This document shows positions 51,139 through 59,476 of a DNA stretch of 64,000 nt, one piece after another. Numbering within the stretch: position 1 is the first letter of the stretch; each line of letters opens with the position of its first letter. Under the pieces are notes generated by a model. That model was not told where the DNA came from, did no database searches, and saw only the letters and a program-made list of their open reading frames with translations. The DNA is from Bradyrhizobium symbiodeficiens (GTDB lineage Bacteria > Pseudomonadota > Alphaproteobacteria > Rhizobiales > Xanthobacteraceae): the NCBI RefSeq assembly GCF_002266465.3, contig NZ_CP029427.2, forward strand, positions 3,412,501 to 3,476,500, in the 5' to 3' direction. Position numbers and translations under genes: made by a program.

Positions 51139-52086
51139 ATGGGCGCTGACATAAGGCTGAAGCCCATGGATCAGCGGACGAGCGGCGCTGGCGCTCTCTC
51201 TCAGAAGCACGATACGGCGCCGGCACTGCTCGGCGTCCTTTGCGGCCTTGCCGCGGCGCTGTTCTGGGCGCTCGGCTTTGCCGCCACGCGGCATGGCCTC
51301 AAGGTCGGCTTCACGCCGGTCGATCTGCTGGTGCATCGCTATGTCTGGTCGGGACTCGTGTTCCTGCCGCTGGTGTTCCGCGCCGGCATCTCCGATCTCT
51401 GCGGCATCGGCTGGAGCAGGGGCCTCGTGCTGATGGTGCTCGGCGGCCCCGTGATGTCGCTGATCTCCTACACCGGATTCCTGTTCGTGCCGCTCGGCCA
51501 TGGCAGCGTGATCCAGCCCTCCTGCGCGACACTGGGCGGCCTCTTGCTCGCGGCGTTGGTGCTGAAGGAGCACATCTCGGCCTCGCGCCTTGCCGGTGCG
51601 GTCGTCATCGTCGGCGGCCTCGGCGTGATCGGCGCGGAATCGATCGGCCACATCGGGGCCGACGGCGTGCTCGGCGATTTGACCTTCGTGCTCACCGGGT
51701 TGATGTTCGCAGGCTTCGGCGCGGCACTGCGCCATTGGCGCGTCTCGGCCGTGTCGGCTGCGCTGGTGATCAACGTGCTGTCGCTGCTGCTGCTGCCGGT
51801 CTACATCGCAACCGTCGGCGTTGCCCATGTTGCGGCGATCGGCGTGACCGAGAATGCGATCCAGGCGCTGGCGCAGGGCGTGCTCGCCGGCCCCGCCGCG
51901 CTGTATCTCTACGCGGTTTCGGTGCAGCGCCTCGGCGTCGCCCGCGCCGCGGTGTTTCCGGCCTGCGTGCCGGCGCTGACGCTGCTCACCGGCTGGCTGC
52001 TGCTCGGCGAGGCGCCGACGATGCTGCAGGGCGCGGGGCTGGTGACGGTGCTGTGCGGATTCTATCTGGCGCAGCGGCAGAGGTAG
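51139..52086 (+). CDS. DMT-family (EamA) transporter
   Basis: The 315-residue product has about ten membrane segments in two EamA halves. Examples are LLGVLCGLAAALFWALGFAA and LVLMVLGGPVMSLISYTGFLF in the first, and FVLTGLMFAGFGAALRHW and VLAGPAALYLYAVSVQRLG in the second. It may export an amino acid or other metabolite; substrate unknown. The ATG at 51139 is used, with 51166 (MDQRT) as an alternative. Confidence 0.88.
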   Translation: MGADIRLKPMDQRTSGAGALSQKHDTAPALLGVLCGLAAALFWALGFAATRHGLKVGFTPVDLLVHRYVWSGLVFLPLVFRAGISDLCGIGWSRGLVLMVLGGPVMSLISYTGFLFVPLGHGSVIQPSCATLGGLLLAALVLKEHISASRLAGAVVIVGGLGVIGAESIGHIGADGVLGDLTFVLTGLMFAGFGAALRHWRVSAVSAALVINVLSLLLLPVYIATVGVAHVAAIGVTENAIQALAQGVLAGPAALYLYAVSVQRLGVARAAVFPACVPALTLLTGWLLLGEAPTMLQGAGLVTVLCGFYLAQRQR

Positions 52087-52095
52087 GCGCGAAGC

Positions 52096-52446
52096 TCAAG
52101 CCTTCTTCACGAACTCCGACTTCAGGTTCATCGCGCCGATGCCGTCGATCTTGCAGGCGATGTCGTGGCCGTCGCTGGCGTCCTGCAGGCGGATGTTGCG
52201 CACCTTGGTGCCGCCCTTCACCACCGAGGAGGAGCCCTTGATCTTGAGATCCTTGATCACGATGACGCTGTCGCCATCGGCGAGCACGTTGCCGTTGGCA
52301 TCGCGCACGCCGGCCGCCTGCGCGGTGTCCGCCGCCGCCTCCGCCGAACCGCTCCATTCATGGCCGCATTCCGGGCAGACCCAGAGATCGCGGTCCTGAT
52401 AGGCGTGCTCGGAATTGCAGGCGGGGCATTTCATCGCGTCGGTCAT
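52096..52446 (-). CDS. YjdM/PhnA-type zinc-ribbon protein
   Basis: The 116-residue product has an N-terminal zinc ribbon ([20 protein letters not shown] and CPECGHEW) and a C-terminal domain with [20 protein letters not shown] and [20 protein letters not shown]. This is the whole YjdM (PhnA) pattern. Despite its name the protein is not a phosphonate hydrolase of established function. It is convergent with the DMT gene, 9 bases away. Confidence 0.93.
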   Translation of the reverse strand: MTDAMKCPACNSEHAYQDRDLWVCPECGHEWSGSAEAAADTAQAAGVRDANGNVLADGDSVIVIKDLKIKGSSSVVKGGTKVRNIRLQDASDGHDIACKIDGIGAMNLKSEFVKKA

Positions 52447-52665
52447 TGGCTGGTCTCGTAAAAGCGCTTCGTTTGCGGCGCGACCGTAGGGGCGGGATCG
52501 CGGAAAGCAAGCGAAAGCTGCGGGAAGCGCCGGTGCGATATCACCGAAACGGCGCGATCCGGATCGCGATGAGCCAGCCGAGGCGCTCGCTTGACGCAGA
52601 TCAACTTCAGCCGCTCGGTGCGACCTACGCTTCACATGCCTTCGAACCAACAGCGGGGAATGGCG

Positions 52666-53025
52666 ATGTCGCACGGCGTTCGAATCTATCTCGGCTTGAT
52701 CGTTCTGATCGCGTTGTCGGTGCTGTTTCTGCTGGGCGTCGTTCACACCGCCGCGGGGGCGCCGCGGTCCGGCCCGCGCGCTGTGGCCGAGGGGCATCGT
52801 CTGGCAGAGGCGTGGTGCCAGACCTGTCACGCCGTCGAGCCGCACACGGCCGGATTCTTCGACGAGGCCCCGAGCTTCCAGGCCATCGCCGACCGCAGCG
52901 GCACCACCGCGCTGTCGCTCAAGGTGTTCTGGCGCACCAGCCACCGGAACATGCCGAACCTCGTGATTTCGCCGCAGCAGGCCGACGCGCTGTCGGCCTA
53001 CATCCTGAGCCTTCGAGACAAGTGA
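52666..53025 (+). CDS. Membrane-anchored cytochrome c
   Basis: The 119-residue product has an uncleaved membrane anchor ([22 protein letters not shown]) and one haem motif CQTCH (about 53-57). A likely Met ligand is in [11 protein letters not shown] (about 94-104), then a last helix ([13 protein letters not shown]). It is a class I cytochrome facing the periplasm. The start at 52666 follows a GGGGA. Earlier ATGs at 52636 and 52660 are possible. Confidence 0.85.
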   Translation: MSHGVRIYLGLIVLIALSVLFLLGVVHTAAGAPRSGPRAVAEGHRLAEAWCQTCHAVEPHTAGFFDEAPSFQAIADRSGTTALSLKVFWRTSHRNMPNLVISPQQADALSAYILSLRDK

Positions 53026-53039
53026 GGCCGCCGGAAGCG

Positions 53040-53139
53040 ATTTTTGCGAAAACAACCCCATGCACAGTAGAGATGTCTTTGATAAGGCTCGTATATTTCG
53101 GTAACGCCGAATAACGACTTAAGGCGTCGGGCAAAACAC
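53040..53139. repeat. Dispersed repeat, copy 2 (aacaaccccatgcacagtag core)
   Basis: The core at 53047-53070 is identical to 2428-2451 and the right end tcgggcaaaaca matches too. The middle differs from copy 1. It lies between the cytochrome and the glyoxalase-fold genes. Confidence 0.7.
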
Positions 53140-53198
53140 CGGATTGCGCTGCGCTCCATCCGGGCTACGCTCGCCGCGCAACCCGCAACGAGCCCGCC

Positions 53199-53603
53199 AT
53201 GACCTTCCTGCTCAACATCGACGTCCCCGACGTGGCGGAGGCTACGCGCTTCTACGCCGCCGCCTTCGGCCTCAGCGTCGGCCGCCGCTTCGGCACTGAT
53301 TTCGTCGAACTGCTCGGCTGGCCCGCGCCGGTCTATCTCCTGACCAAGCAGGCCGGCACGATCGGTGCCGGCGGCGACCGCCGCCGCTACGAGCGGCACT
53401 GGACGCCGATGCATATCGACGTCGTCGTCGAGGATGTCGACGCCGCGGTCGCGCGTGCGCTCAGTGCCGGCGCGATCCTGGAGGCGCCGGCGCGCGATGC
53501 GCCCTATGGGCGGATCGCGATGCTGGCCGATCCGTTCGGGCACGGATTTTGTCTGCTTGCGTTCAACGAGAAGGGATACGATGCGCTGATTGGAAGTTCG
53601 TAG
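53199..53603 (+). CDS. VOC-superfamily (glyoxalase/bleomycin-type) protein
   Basis: The 134-residue product has two beta-alpha-beta-beta-beta halves: LLNIDVPDVAEATRFYAAAFG (first half, residues 3-23) and MHIDVVVEDVDAAVARALSAG (second half). The closing metal-side strands are IAMLADPFGHGFCLLAF. Such proteins bind a metal and small molecules in resistance or dioxygenase roles. The activity is not known. Confidence 0.88.
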   Translation: MTFLLNIDVPDVAEATRFYAAAFGLSVGRRFGTDFVELLGWPAPVYLLTKQAGTIGAGGDRRRYERHWTPMHIDVVVEDVDAAVARALSAGAILEAPARDAPYGRIAMLADPFGHGFCLLAFNEKGYDALIGSS

Positions 53604-53606
53604 TTC

Positions 53607-53687
53607 GTAGCCCGGATGAGCGAAGCGACATCCGGGATATACCTCGCAGGATAAGTCCCCGGATATCGCTTCGCTCATCCGGGCTAC
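53607..53687. repeat. Palindromic intergenic repeat (gtagcccggatgagcgaagc family)
   Basis: gtagcccggatgagcgaagc (53607-53626) and its reverse complement ending at 53687 form the outer arms, with a second partly paired inner region (atccggg/cccggat). A partial copy (ccatccgggctacg) is seen at 53156-53169. Confidence 0.8.
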
Positions 53688-53724
53688 GATCGCTAACAGA
53701 CAGCGAAATCACAATCGGGACGAC

Positions 53725-54396
53725 ATGCCGGCAAAGCCGAAACGAAAGCTGAAGACCTACCAGACCTCGCTCGGCTTCTATGACCAGGCCATCGCCGCAC
53801 CCTCGATGAAGGCGGCGCTCGAGGCCTGGGGCGCCAGCTCCAACCTGTTCCATCAGGGCGCGGCGAAGGAGACTGACGACCCTGATGTCGTCGCGGCGAC
53901 CATGGCGAAGCCGGGCGTCGTGCTCAGGCGCCCGGTCGGCTCGGACGGTGCGTTCAGCGAAAGCGCCGAACTGCCGACCGATCTCGGCGATGACGACGCC
54001 GAGCCCGGCAGCAAGCGCAAGAAACATCCCAAGAAGCAACCGAAGCGCGAGACGCGATCGGCGAAGCGTCCCGCCAAGGCCGCAAGGAAGTCATCCGGCA
54101 AGACCGACGATCAGGCAGCCCGCAAGGCCGCAGCCGCGTTCGAGAAGGAGGAGCGGCGGCGCGAGGCCGCGCGCGCCAAGGAGGAGGCCGCCCGCGCCAG
54201 GGACCGCGCACGCCGCGACAAGGCGGTCGCTGCCGCCGAGGCAGCGCTGGGCAAGGCACGACGGGAACACGTTTCCAGGGCGGAGGCGATCGAAGCCGAG
54301 CGCGCCGCGCTGGACGAGCGCGCGGAAGCGGAACAGGACCGCTGGGACAAGCAGCGGATCAAGCTGCAGGAGACGCTGCGGCGGGCTCGGGAGTAG
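53725..54396 (+). CDS. Charged, coiled-coil TolA-like protein
   Basis: The 223-residue product starts MPAKPKRKLKTYQTSLGFYD, a protein-like N-terminal unit that includes SMKAALEAWGASSNLFHQG and VVAATMAKPGVVLRRPVG. It continues as a lysine/arginine-rich linker (about 95-130) and a long alpha-helix rich in alanine, arginine and glutamate (130-223). It has no signal peptide. Similar proteins are common in Bradyrhizobium and are often labelled cell-envelope biogenesis TolA-like, which the sequence does not prove. Confidence 0.8.
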   Translation: MPAKPKRKLKTYQTSLGFYDQAIAAPSMKAALEAWGASSNLFHQGAAKETDDPDVVAATMAKPGVVLRRPVGSDGAFSESAELPTDLGDDDAEPGSKRKKHPKKQPKRETRSAKRPAKAARKSSGKTDDQAARKAAAAFEKEERRREAARAKEEAARARDRARRDKAVAAAEAALGKARREHVSRAEAIEAERAALDERAEAEQDRWDKQRIKLQETLRRARE

Positions 54397-54487
54397 GGCA
54401 GCGAAAACGCGGGACCAAAATGTCTCGCGCGAGCCGCAGGATCGCGGTTCCATCCCTATATGAGCTGATGTCTCACACAGGTTCTCC

Positions 54488-54814
54488 ATGCCCGAAAAGC
54501 GCTCGAAATCCGCAAGTCCGATGCTCGTACGTCCCAAGCGCGCGGCGCCGGTGCTGGTCTGCCGCAAATGTCTCAAGCGCAGCGACGAGGGCCGCGATGT
54601 CGGTCGCGCGTTGAAATCCGAATTGAAGGCGCGGAGGCCGGACGGCCTCAAGCCCGCCAAGCTGGTCATGACCGGATGCTTCGGCCTGTGCCCGAAGCGA
54701 TCGATCGTGGTCGCGAGCGGCGCGAGCCTGCAGCGGCAGGAATATGTGCTGGTCGAGGACAGCGATCAGGTGCCGCGCGCGCTCGCGCTGTTGAACGGCG
54801 AGCGCGGCGGTTGA
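54488..54814 (+). CDS. Thioredoxin-like 2Fe-2S ferredoxin domain protein
   Basis: The 108-residue product has cysteines in LVCRKCLKR (about 24-28) and MTGCFGLCPKRS (about 63-68), the 2+2 arrangement of thioredoxin-like [2Fe-2S] ferredoxins. Basic residues surround them. It could carry electrons or sense redox state in the cytoplasm. The partner is not visible in this window. Confidence 0.8.
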   Translation: MPEKRSKSASPMLVRPKRAAPVLVCRKCLKRSDEGRDVGRALKSELKARRPDGLKPAKLVMTGCFGLCPKRSIVVASGASLQRQEYVLVEDSDQVPRALALLNGERGG

Positions 54815-54848
54815 TCCCACGGCTGCGGCTGAAGCGCCGGAGCGCGCG

Positions 54849-54980
54849 CCTCGTCCTTCGAGACGGCGCTGACGCGCCTCCTCAGGATGAGGCTGAGCGA
54901 CATCCGTGCCCGTTGAAGCTCTCGCCGCGCACTCCGCCCTCAGCCTGAGGAGCCCGCGAAGCGGGCGTCTTGAAGGATGG
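54849..54980. repeat. Intergenic palindromic repeat (tccttcgagacggcgc family), copy 1
   Basis: The element begins tcgtccttcgagacggcgct, has a central ctcaggatgag/cctgaggag pair and ends tgaaggatgg. It recurs at 55499-55633 with small changes. Confidence 0.8.
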
Positions 54981-55057
54981 CTGCACAACAACTCGCGCGA
55001 AATTTGCTTGCCTTGTTCCGAGTCCTTTTGCACTCTTGCCGCGAAGGAGACCCATGC

Positions 55058-55339
55058 ATGACAAAAATCGCCGCCGCCTGCGCGCTCGGAACCGCCCTGG
55101 TGCTGAGCAGCCTCGCAACATCGGGCGCTGAAGCCCGCACGCGGAAAGCCGTCGTCGTTCGCGCACCCCAGGAGCGCCTCATCGTCACGGCGCCTGTGCT
55201 GAGGCCGACGCCGTGGGATTACAATGTCGTTCCGCGCTATCGCTATCGCCCCGAGGACGACAAGGTCGATCCCTACGGCCCGCCGCTGGTGCCGTCCTAT
55301 GTGCGCTACGAGGGATGGCGCTGGCCGTATTGGTGGTAG
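55058..55339 (+). CDS. Secreted protein (93 aa), tyrosine/proline-rich end
   Basis: The product has a signal peptide (MTKIAAACALGTALVLSSLA) and a mature part with RTRKAVVVRAPQERLIVTAP, LRPTPWDYNVVPRYRYRPED and VPSYVRYEGWRWPYWW. The aromatic end is typical of small Bradyrhizobium outer-surface proteins. GGAG lies about 8 bases before the ATG. It is followed at 55365 by a short remnant-like frame. Confidence 0.78.
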   Translation: MTKIAAACALGTALVLSSLATSGAEARTRKAVVVRAPQERLIVTAPVLRPTPWDYNVVPRYRYRPEDDKVDPYGPPLVPSYVRYEGWRWPYWW

Positions 55340-55364
55340 GGAGCGAAAATCTGTAGGGGTTCGC

Positions 55365-55481
55365 ATGGTCTGCAACGAAGACGGCCATTGCTGGCGCGAA
55401 CGCGGCGAAATCCGCGGCCTTTGTGCGTTCAGGCCTGGTGTTCATGCAGATCGCATCGGGGCTATCGCCTATGGCTCTTGA
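55365..55481 (+). pseudogene. Remnant-like frame with VCNEDGHCW motif
   Basis: This 38-residue frame starts MVCNEDGHCWRERGEIRG and then loses similarity. The VC-x-E-D-G-x-C-W motif is familiar from the ends of small secreted rhizobial proteins. No ribosome binding site precedes it. It may be the decayed end of a neighbour. Confidence 0.3.
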
Positions 55482-55498
55482 GAGCCGTCCGAGCGCGC

Positions 55499-55633
55499 GC
55501 CTCTTCCTTCGAGACGGCGCTTGCGCGCCTCCTCAGGATGAGGCTGATCGGCGCCGGTGCCCGTTGAAACAGCTGCCGCGCACTCCGTCCTCATCCTGAG
55601 GAGCCCGCTTACGGCGGGCGTCTCGAAGGATGG
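55499..55633. repeat. Intergenic palindromic repeat (tccttcgagacggcgc family), copy 2
   Basis: It matches the element at 54849-54980 over most of its length, including ctcaggatgag and tcctgaggagcccgc, and ends tctcgaaggatgg. It fills part of the 766-base gap 55340-56105. Confidence 0.8.
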
Positions 55634-55689
55634 CCGCAGGGAAAGCTGTCATATGCGTTTGCCCTACAGATCGCATCGGGACCAAACGA

Positions 55690-55721
55690 CGAAGGGGCGG
55701 CTGTTAAGCCGCCCTTCGGTT
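55690..55721. terminator. Hairpin with T-run, possible terminator
   Basis: GGGCGGCT and AGCCGCCC (in 55694-55714) form a stem with loop GTTA, flanked by GAAG/CTTC and followed on the plus strand by GGTTT. No gene ends directly upstream, so it may close an unrecognised transcript. Confidence 0.5.
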
Positions 55722-55739
55722 TGCGCGTGATCTCTCGGA

Positions 55740-55787
55740 TTAACCCTCGATGATATAGATGATTTCGTGGGTGCGCGGACACGAAGG
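55740..55787 (-). pseudogene. Fragment of a DUF1236-like C-terminus
   Basis: On the minus strand the codons before a TAA read PRTHEIIYIIEG, the typical end of DUF1236-type secreted proteins. The frame is closed by TGA 15 codons upstream. The rest of the gene is not seen in this frame, so it is a decayed remnant. The remaining part up to 56105 holds no gene. Confidence 0.35.
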
Positions 55788-56105
55788 TCAGCCATGGGGC
55801 CCGAACGGCCTGGACCGGCCGAAGTTCTGTTTCTATTTCTGGTTTAGTTACGCCAGGGGTCACGATACCAAAAGGACTATGAAATGCGCGGCGAGCGGAG
55901 TCTTGTTTCCGGCGCAGCTTGGAAGCGATCGAACGATTTCAAATATAAGTTGTATTGAGGGGGGAACTCTTGGTCATTGCAGCTATTGTGCCCTAAGCGG
56001 ATCAAGCTCGGCGAGCTCGACCAAATTGCCGCAACATCTGACGATCCTGGCCGACCAGAATGCGCCGATCCGCAGCCATTCGAACCAAGTGATTGAGGTC
56101 ACAAC

Positions 56106-56411
56106 ATGAACATGTCCGGCGAAAGCCTTTTGGTTATCTTGTTTGTAGGTCTCGTCGCCGGCTGGTTGGCGGGCCAGATCGTCCGCGGGACCGGTTTTGG
56201 GCTCGTCGGTGATATCATCATCGGAATTCTCGGCGCGTTTGTCGGCAGCTGGTTGTTGCCTCAGCTCGGCGTGCATCTTGGCAGCGGCACCATCAGCGCG
56301 ATCGTCAACGCCACCATAGGCGCAGTCCTGCTGCTCCTCGTCGTCCGGCTGGTCCGCGGTGGCGGTGGATGGGGAAGCAACTGGCGCGGGAGCTGGGGTC
56401 GGCGCTGGTGA
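56106..56411 (+). CDS. GlsB/YeaQ/YmgE-family membrane protein
   Basis: The 101-residue product has three membrane segments with the family motifs LLVILFVGLVAGWLAGQIVR, GDIIIGILGAFVGSWLLP and NATIGAVLLLLVVRLV. GlsB/YeaQ proteins are small inner-membrane proteins induced by envelope or acid stress. The C-terminal end is glycine and tryptophan rich. GGTC precedes the ATG, a weak ribosome binding site. Confidence 0.93.
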   Translation: MNMSGESLLVILFVGLVAGWLAGQIVRGTGFGLVGDIIIGILGAFVGSWLLPQLGVHLGSGTISAIVNATIGAVLLLLVVRLVRGGGGWGSNWRGSWGRRW

Positions 56412-56493
56412 CCCCTGCTCACGCAGCGGCATCAGGCGCCGGTGAGGCGCGGGAGACGAGGGCGCTCGTGCCTACCTCCGGACCGGTGCAGGC

Positions 56494-56712
56494 ATGTTAG
56501 ACTTTTCGAACGCATCATTTTCGCCTGAAACGATCGACGTCATGAAAGCCGCGCTGGACACGGCGGTTGCGTCATTGCCAGCCCCGGTCAGCTCCGCGCA
56601 CATCAAGGCCATCGCGGAAACGATCCTTCGCACCGCGAAGGAGGGCGAGCGAGACCCCGTTATCCTGCAGCGCATGGCGCTGATGGAGCTTCAGATCTCG
56701 CCGCGTTGCTGA
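56494..56712 (+). CDS. Small helical protein (72 aa), unknown
   Basis: The product starts MLDFSNASFSPETIDVMKAA and continues with LDTAVASLPAPVSSAHIKAI and ILRTAKEGERDPVILQRMAL. It is helical with no export signal. Similar rhizobial proteins of unknown role are known to me. It lies 82 bases after the GlsB-like gene. Confidence 0.7.
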   Translation: MLDFSNASFSPETIDVMKAALDTAVASLPAPVSSAHIKAIAETILRTAKEGERDPVILQRMALMELQISPRC

Positions 56713-56746
56713 TCTCGGAATTGCGGCGACGGTCTTCGCCACATCT

Positions 56747-57529
56747 TCAGCCCGGCTTGCGTCCGCTGATCGCGTGCGCGCGGGCGTTGTAGGTGATGCG
56801 GCCGTCTGTGGCAGCGGGGAGACGCGCCCTCACGCGCTGCATGAGCGCGGTGACGTCGGCCGCCGGCATGGCTGCGATCACCGGCGCGATGGAGGGGGCT
56901 TTCGTCTCCACGTTCCAGAACTCGTTGAAATCGGCAAAGGTCCGCTGCACGGTGATCTCGCGGGTCGCGATCTGCTGCAACCCGGCCGCGCTCCAAAAGG
57001 CCTGAAGCGCCGCAAGGGTGGACACTTCCATATGCCCCGGACGCGTGGGCGACAGCCCCATCGCGCGCATCTCGTCGAGGATCGGATCGAGCGGAAAGCC
57101 GCCGCCCAGCATGTCCCACATGTAGGTCGCGACCAGGCCGCCGGGGCGAACGACCCGCGCCAGTTCCGCGACACCTTTCGATGGGTCCGGCACGAACACG
57201 AGAACCAATGCCATCACCGCGACATCGAAACTCGCCGTCGGAAACGGCAGCGCCATGGCGTCGCCGGTTTGAAACGCAGCGCCGCGCGCGCCGGCACGCG
57301 TGCGGGCAAAGGCGAGCTGGCCCTCGGAGGGATCGATGCCCTGAACGTCGCTGGGCGCGCAGCGTGCCAGGATGAGCTCGGTGAAGGCGCCGCTGCCGCA
57401 GCCGACATCGATCCAGCGCAGCCCTTGCGCCGGCTTGAGCCAGTCGAGAAAGACCACGCCAACCGAACGGCTCCAGACTCCCATCATTTGCTCATAGGCG
57501 GCACCGTCATCGAAGCGAAGCTCGGCCAT
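56747..57529 (-). CDS. SAM-dependent methyltransferase (class I)
   Basis: The 260-residue product has the SAM loop WIDVGCGSGAFTELILARC (about 39-57), an acidic residue in VQGIDPSEGQLAFAR and VMALVLVFVPDPSKGVAELARVVRPGG (motifs IV and V, about 108-134). It looks like the UbiE/small-molecule methyltransferases; substrate unknown. The ATG at 57529 is preferred over an upstream frame, since AELRF begins the protein-like part. Confidence 0.9.
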   Translation of the reverse strand: MAELRFDDGAAYEQMMGVWSRSVGVVFLDWLKPAQGLRWIDVGCGSGAFTELILARCAPSDVQGIDPSEGQLAFARTRAGARGAAFQTGDAMALPFPTASFDVAVMALVLVFVPDPSKGVAELARVVRPGGLVATYMWDMLGGGFPLDPILDEMRAMGLSPTRPGHMEVSTLAALQAFWSAAGLQQIATREITVQRTFADFNEFWNVETKAPSIAPVIAAMPAADVTALMQRVRARLPAATDGRITYNARAHAISGRKPG

Positions 57530-57636
57530 GGAACGGCTCCCTCGGCGTTTCAGCGGGCAATGCGCGGGCTGTGAGGTTAACACATTGGTCATTTCTTTGC
57601 GGTCATTTTCACGGCCTCAGTCAGCAAAGAGGCACC

Positions 57637-57903
57637 ATGTCCGACATCACCATTCCCGGCGGCAAGATCCGTTCGTTCGTCGAGCGGATCGAGAACCTCG
57701 ACAGCGAAATGCAGGAGTTGAGCGAACAGAAGAAGGAAGTCTTCGCGGAAGCCAAGGGCGACGGCTTCGACGTGAAGATTCTCAAGGAGATCATCAAGCT
57801 GCGAAAGGAAGACAAGAACGAGCGCGACGAGCGCGAAGGCCTGCTTGATCTTTACCTGCGCGCGATGGAGACGGCCTCGCCGGAGCAAGCGAAGGCGGCG
57901 TGA
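57637..57903 (+). CDS. gapR: GapR (DUF2312) nucleoid-associated protein
   Basis: The 88-residue product starts MSDITIPGGKIRSFVERIEN and contains LSEQKKEVFAEAKGDGFDVK and ILKEIIKLRKEDKNERDERE. This is the whole GapR (DUF2312) pattern. In Caulobacter GapR forms a clamp on AT-rich or overtwisted DNA and helps chromosome replication. GCAAAGAGG precedes the ATG. Rhizobia often carry more than one copy, so this may be a paralogue. Confidence 0.93.
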   Translation: MSDITIPGGKIRSFVERIENLDSEMQELSEQKKEVFAEAKGDGFDVKILKEIIKLRKEDKNERDEREGLLDLYLRAMETASPEQAKAA

Positions 57904-58003
57904 GACGGTCAGGTTGATCGGGACGGCGAGACGGCCGCGATCGAAAGGATTGCGGCCGTTATGCAGTGGCAGCCACGCAAGGTGGAGGGCAGCAGAACCC
58001 ACC

Positions 58004-58109
58004 GTCATTCCGGGGCGCGCGAAGCGCGAGCCCGGAATCCATCGCGCCAAGCGTCGTGCCGCCCGATGGATTCCGGGCTCGCGCCCAAGCGGGCGCGCCC
58101 CGGAATGAC
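58004..58109. repeat. Palindromic intergenic repeat (gtcattccggggcgcgc family)
   Basis: gtcattccggggcgcgc (58004-58020) pairs with its reverse complement ending at 58109, with a second inner pair (agcccggaatccatcg / gatggattccgggctc). It lies between the convergent gapR and ParB-domain genes. Confidence 0.85.
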
Positions 58110-58130
58110 GGCCTCAACCGAAGCCCGCAA

Positions 58131-58643
58131 TCAATAGCGGCTGCCGGTGCCCTTCTGCTGCGTGATCCAGTCCGACAATGATTTCGGTTTCGCTTTCACC
58201 ATCCGGACGGGTGATGCCTTCGGATTGTCGCGCAGGCCTTTCGTCGAACCTGCGCGCGGCGCTTGCGTTGCGTTGCCTCTCGAGGCCGCCGACGATGCCT
58301 CCGCGGCTTCCTTTTCCAGGCGCAACTGTTTCAATCGCGCCATCTTGATGCGCTCTGCCTCGACTTCGGGTCGCTCGGCGAGCAGCGGCTTGTGTTGAGC
58401 AAGCTCGGTCGGGACCAGGACGCCGAGAATGGTCGTCTCGCCAAGCGCCTTGCAGGCCTCCAACCGATGCAGTCCCTCGACCAGAACCAGGCGGTCTCCG
58501 TCGAGTCGAACGGAAATCGGGGTCTGTTGTCCGATGTCCAGCATGCTTTCCGCGATCTCCGCGACGGTTTCGGGCTTGAGGGTCTTCTTCAGCTTCGTGG
58601 GAACGAAGATCGTCTCGATCGGGAAGCTTTCCGGTTTGGGCAT
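58131..58643 (-). CDS. ParB/Srx-domain protein
   Basis: The 170-residue product has an N-terminal ParB-type nuclease/Srx domain: VAEIAESMLDIGQQTPISVR, then LVEGLHRLEACKALGETTIL (the ExxHRxxA motif, here EGLHRLEA, about 55-62). A helical, basic C-terminal part with ending SLSDWITQQKG follows. It lacks the helix-turn-helix of segregation ParB proteins. It may be a small regulatory or CTPase-type protein. A truncated second copy of its beginning is at 59408-59476. Confidence 0.85.
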   Translation of the reverse strand: MPKPESFPIETIFVPTKLKKTLKPETVAEIAESMLDIGQQTPISVRLDGDRLVLVEGLHRLEACKALGETTILGVLVPTELAQHKPLLAERPEVEAERIKMARLKQLRLEKEAAEASSAASRGNATQAPRAGSTKGLRDNPKASPVRMVKAKPKSLSDWITQQKGTGSRY

Positions 58644-58734
58644 AAGGTGACTCCGCTTCTACCGGGGCGATCGGAACCCATGCCGGTGAGGTCGGGAGTT
58701 TAGGGGGGATGGGCTCGGCCGCAAAGGCAATTCG

Positions 58735-58822
58735 GCCCGTAGAATGAATTGAGCTCTTGCGAACCCCATCAACAATCTTGGTGGAAAGATGGGTTTCGCA
58801 AGACTCAACCCATCCTACGGGC
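58735..58822. repeat. Palindromic repeat (gcccgtaggatgggt family), copy 1
   Basis: The left end gcccgtagaatga and right end acccatcctacgggc pair, with inner tcttgcgaacccc / atgggtttcgcaaga. Two further copies are at 59324-59409 and 59563-59648. Confidence 0.8.
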
Positions 58823-58841
58823 TGTCAGCATCTTTTCCCAA

Positions 58842-59240
58842 TCAACGACCACCCAAGCGTCGTCTCGCCGCCTCGGTCACAAGCGTATAAAGGGCGACGC
58901 GGGTGCCCTCGGGGTCGGAGAATTGCACGGTGCGATTTCCCCACGGTAGATCCTTGGGCTCATGCACAACGTCGACCTGGTCTTTCAGCCGTGCGAATTC
59001 CGCATCGACGTCCGACACCATGAACTCGAGAATAGCGGTTCTATTGGCGCGAGGCTCCGCACTGCCTTCCTTGAACATTGCGACCGTCTCCGCGCTCCCT
59101 ATTGCCAAAGTTGCGCCTGGCGTGACGATCTCGGCGAAGACCGGAGCAAGCCAGTCCGCGCGGTGGCCCGTCACCAGTTCGTAGAAGGCCACCATTTTCT
59201 TGATGTCCGCGGCGACGAGACGGGTGGATGCAAACTTCAT
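58842..59240 (-). CDS. VOC-superfamily protein
   Basis: The 132-residue product has two halves: FASTRLVAADIKKMVAFYEL (residues 3-22) and AILEFMVSDVDAEFARLKDQ, ending with TVQFSDPEGTRVALYTLV. It belongs to the glyoxalase/bleomycin resistance fold; activity unknown. GAGAG lies before the ATG at 59240. It sits between two repeats and next to the ParB gene copies. Confidence 0.87.
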   Translation of the reverse strand: MKFASTRLVAADIKKMVAFYELVTGHRADWLAPVFAEIVTPGATLAIGSAETVAMFKEGSAEPRANRTAILEFMVSDVDAEFARLKDQVDVVHEPKDLPWGNRTVQFSDPEGTRVALYTLVTEAARRRLGGR

Positions 59241-59323
59241 GATGCTCTCTTTCAGTCGTAACGATCCTCCTTGCTTGTGACAATCGTGCTGACAGCGTTG
59301 TGGCAGCATCGTGGGATGGGTCG

Positions 59324-59409
59324 AGCCCGTAGGATGGGTCCCTGCGAACCCATCGCTCCGCCGCGAGACTGATGATGGGTATCGCTTCGCTCCACCCATG
59401 CTACGGGCT
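59324..59409. repeat. Palindromic repeat (gcccgtaggatgggt family), copy 2
   Basis: agcccgtaggatgggtcc and acccatgctacgggct are the paired ends. The copy joins the truncated ParB-like copy directly (59408), which indicates insertion or recombination at this point. Confidence 0.8.
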
Positions 59410-59476
59410 TGATGGCTTTCTTCTGCTTCGTGGGAACGAAGATCCTCTCGATCGGGAAGCTTTCCGGGTTGGGCAT
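59408..59476 (-). pseudogene. Truncated copy of the ParB-domain gene start
   Basis: Codons from the ATG at 59476 encode MPNPESFPIERIFVPTKQKK and AIK, nearly the same as the first residues of the gene at 58131-58643. The similarity continues upstream through about 59560, covering the former's own 5' region. After codon 23 it ends in a palindromic repeat. It is a partial duplication and not functional. Confidence 0.75.
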
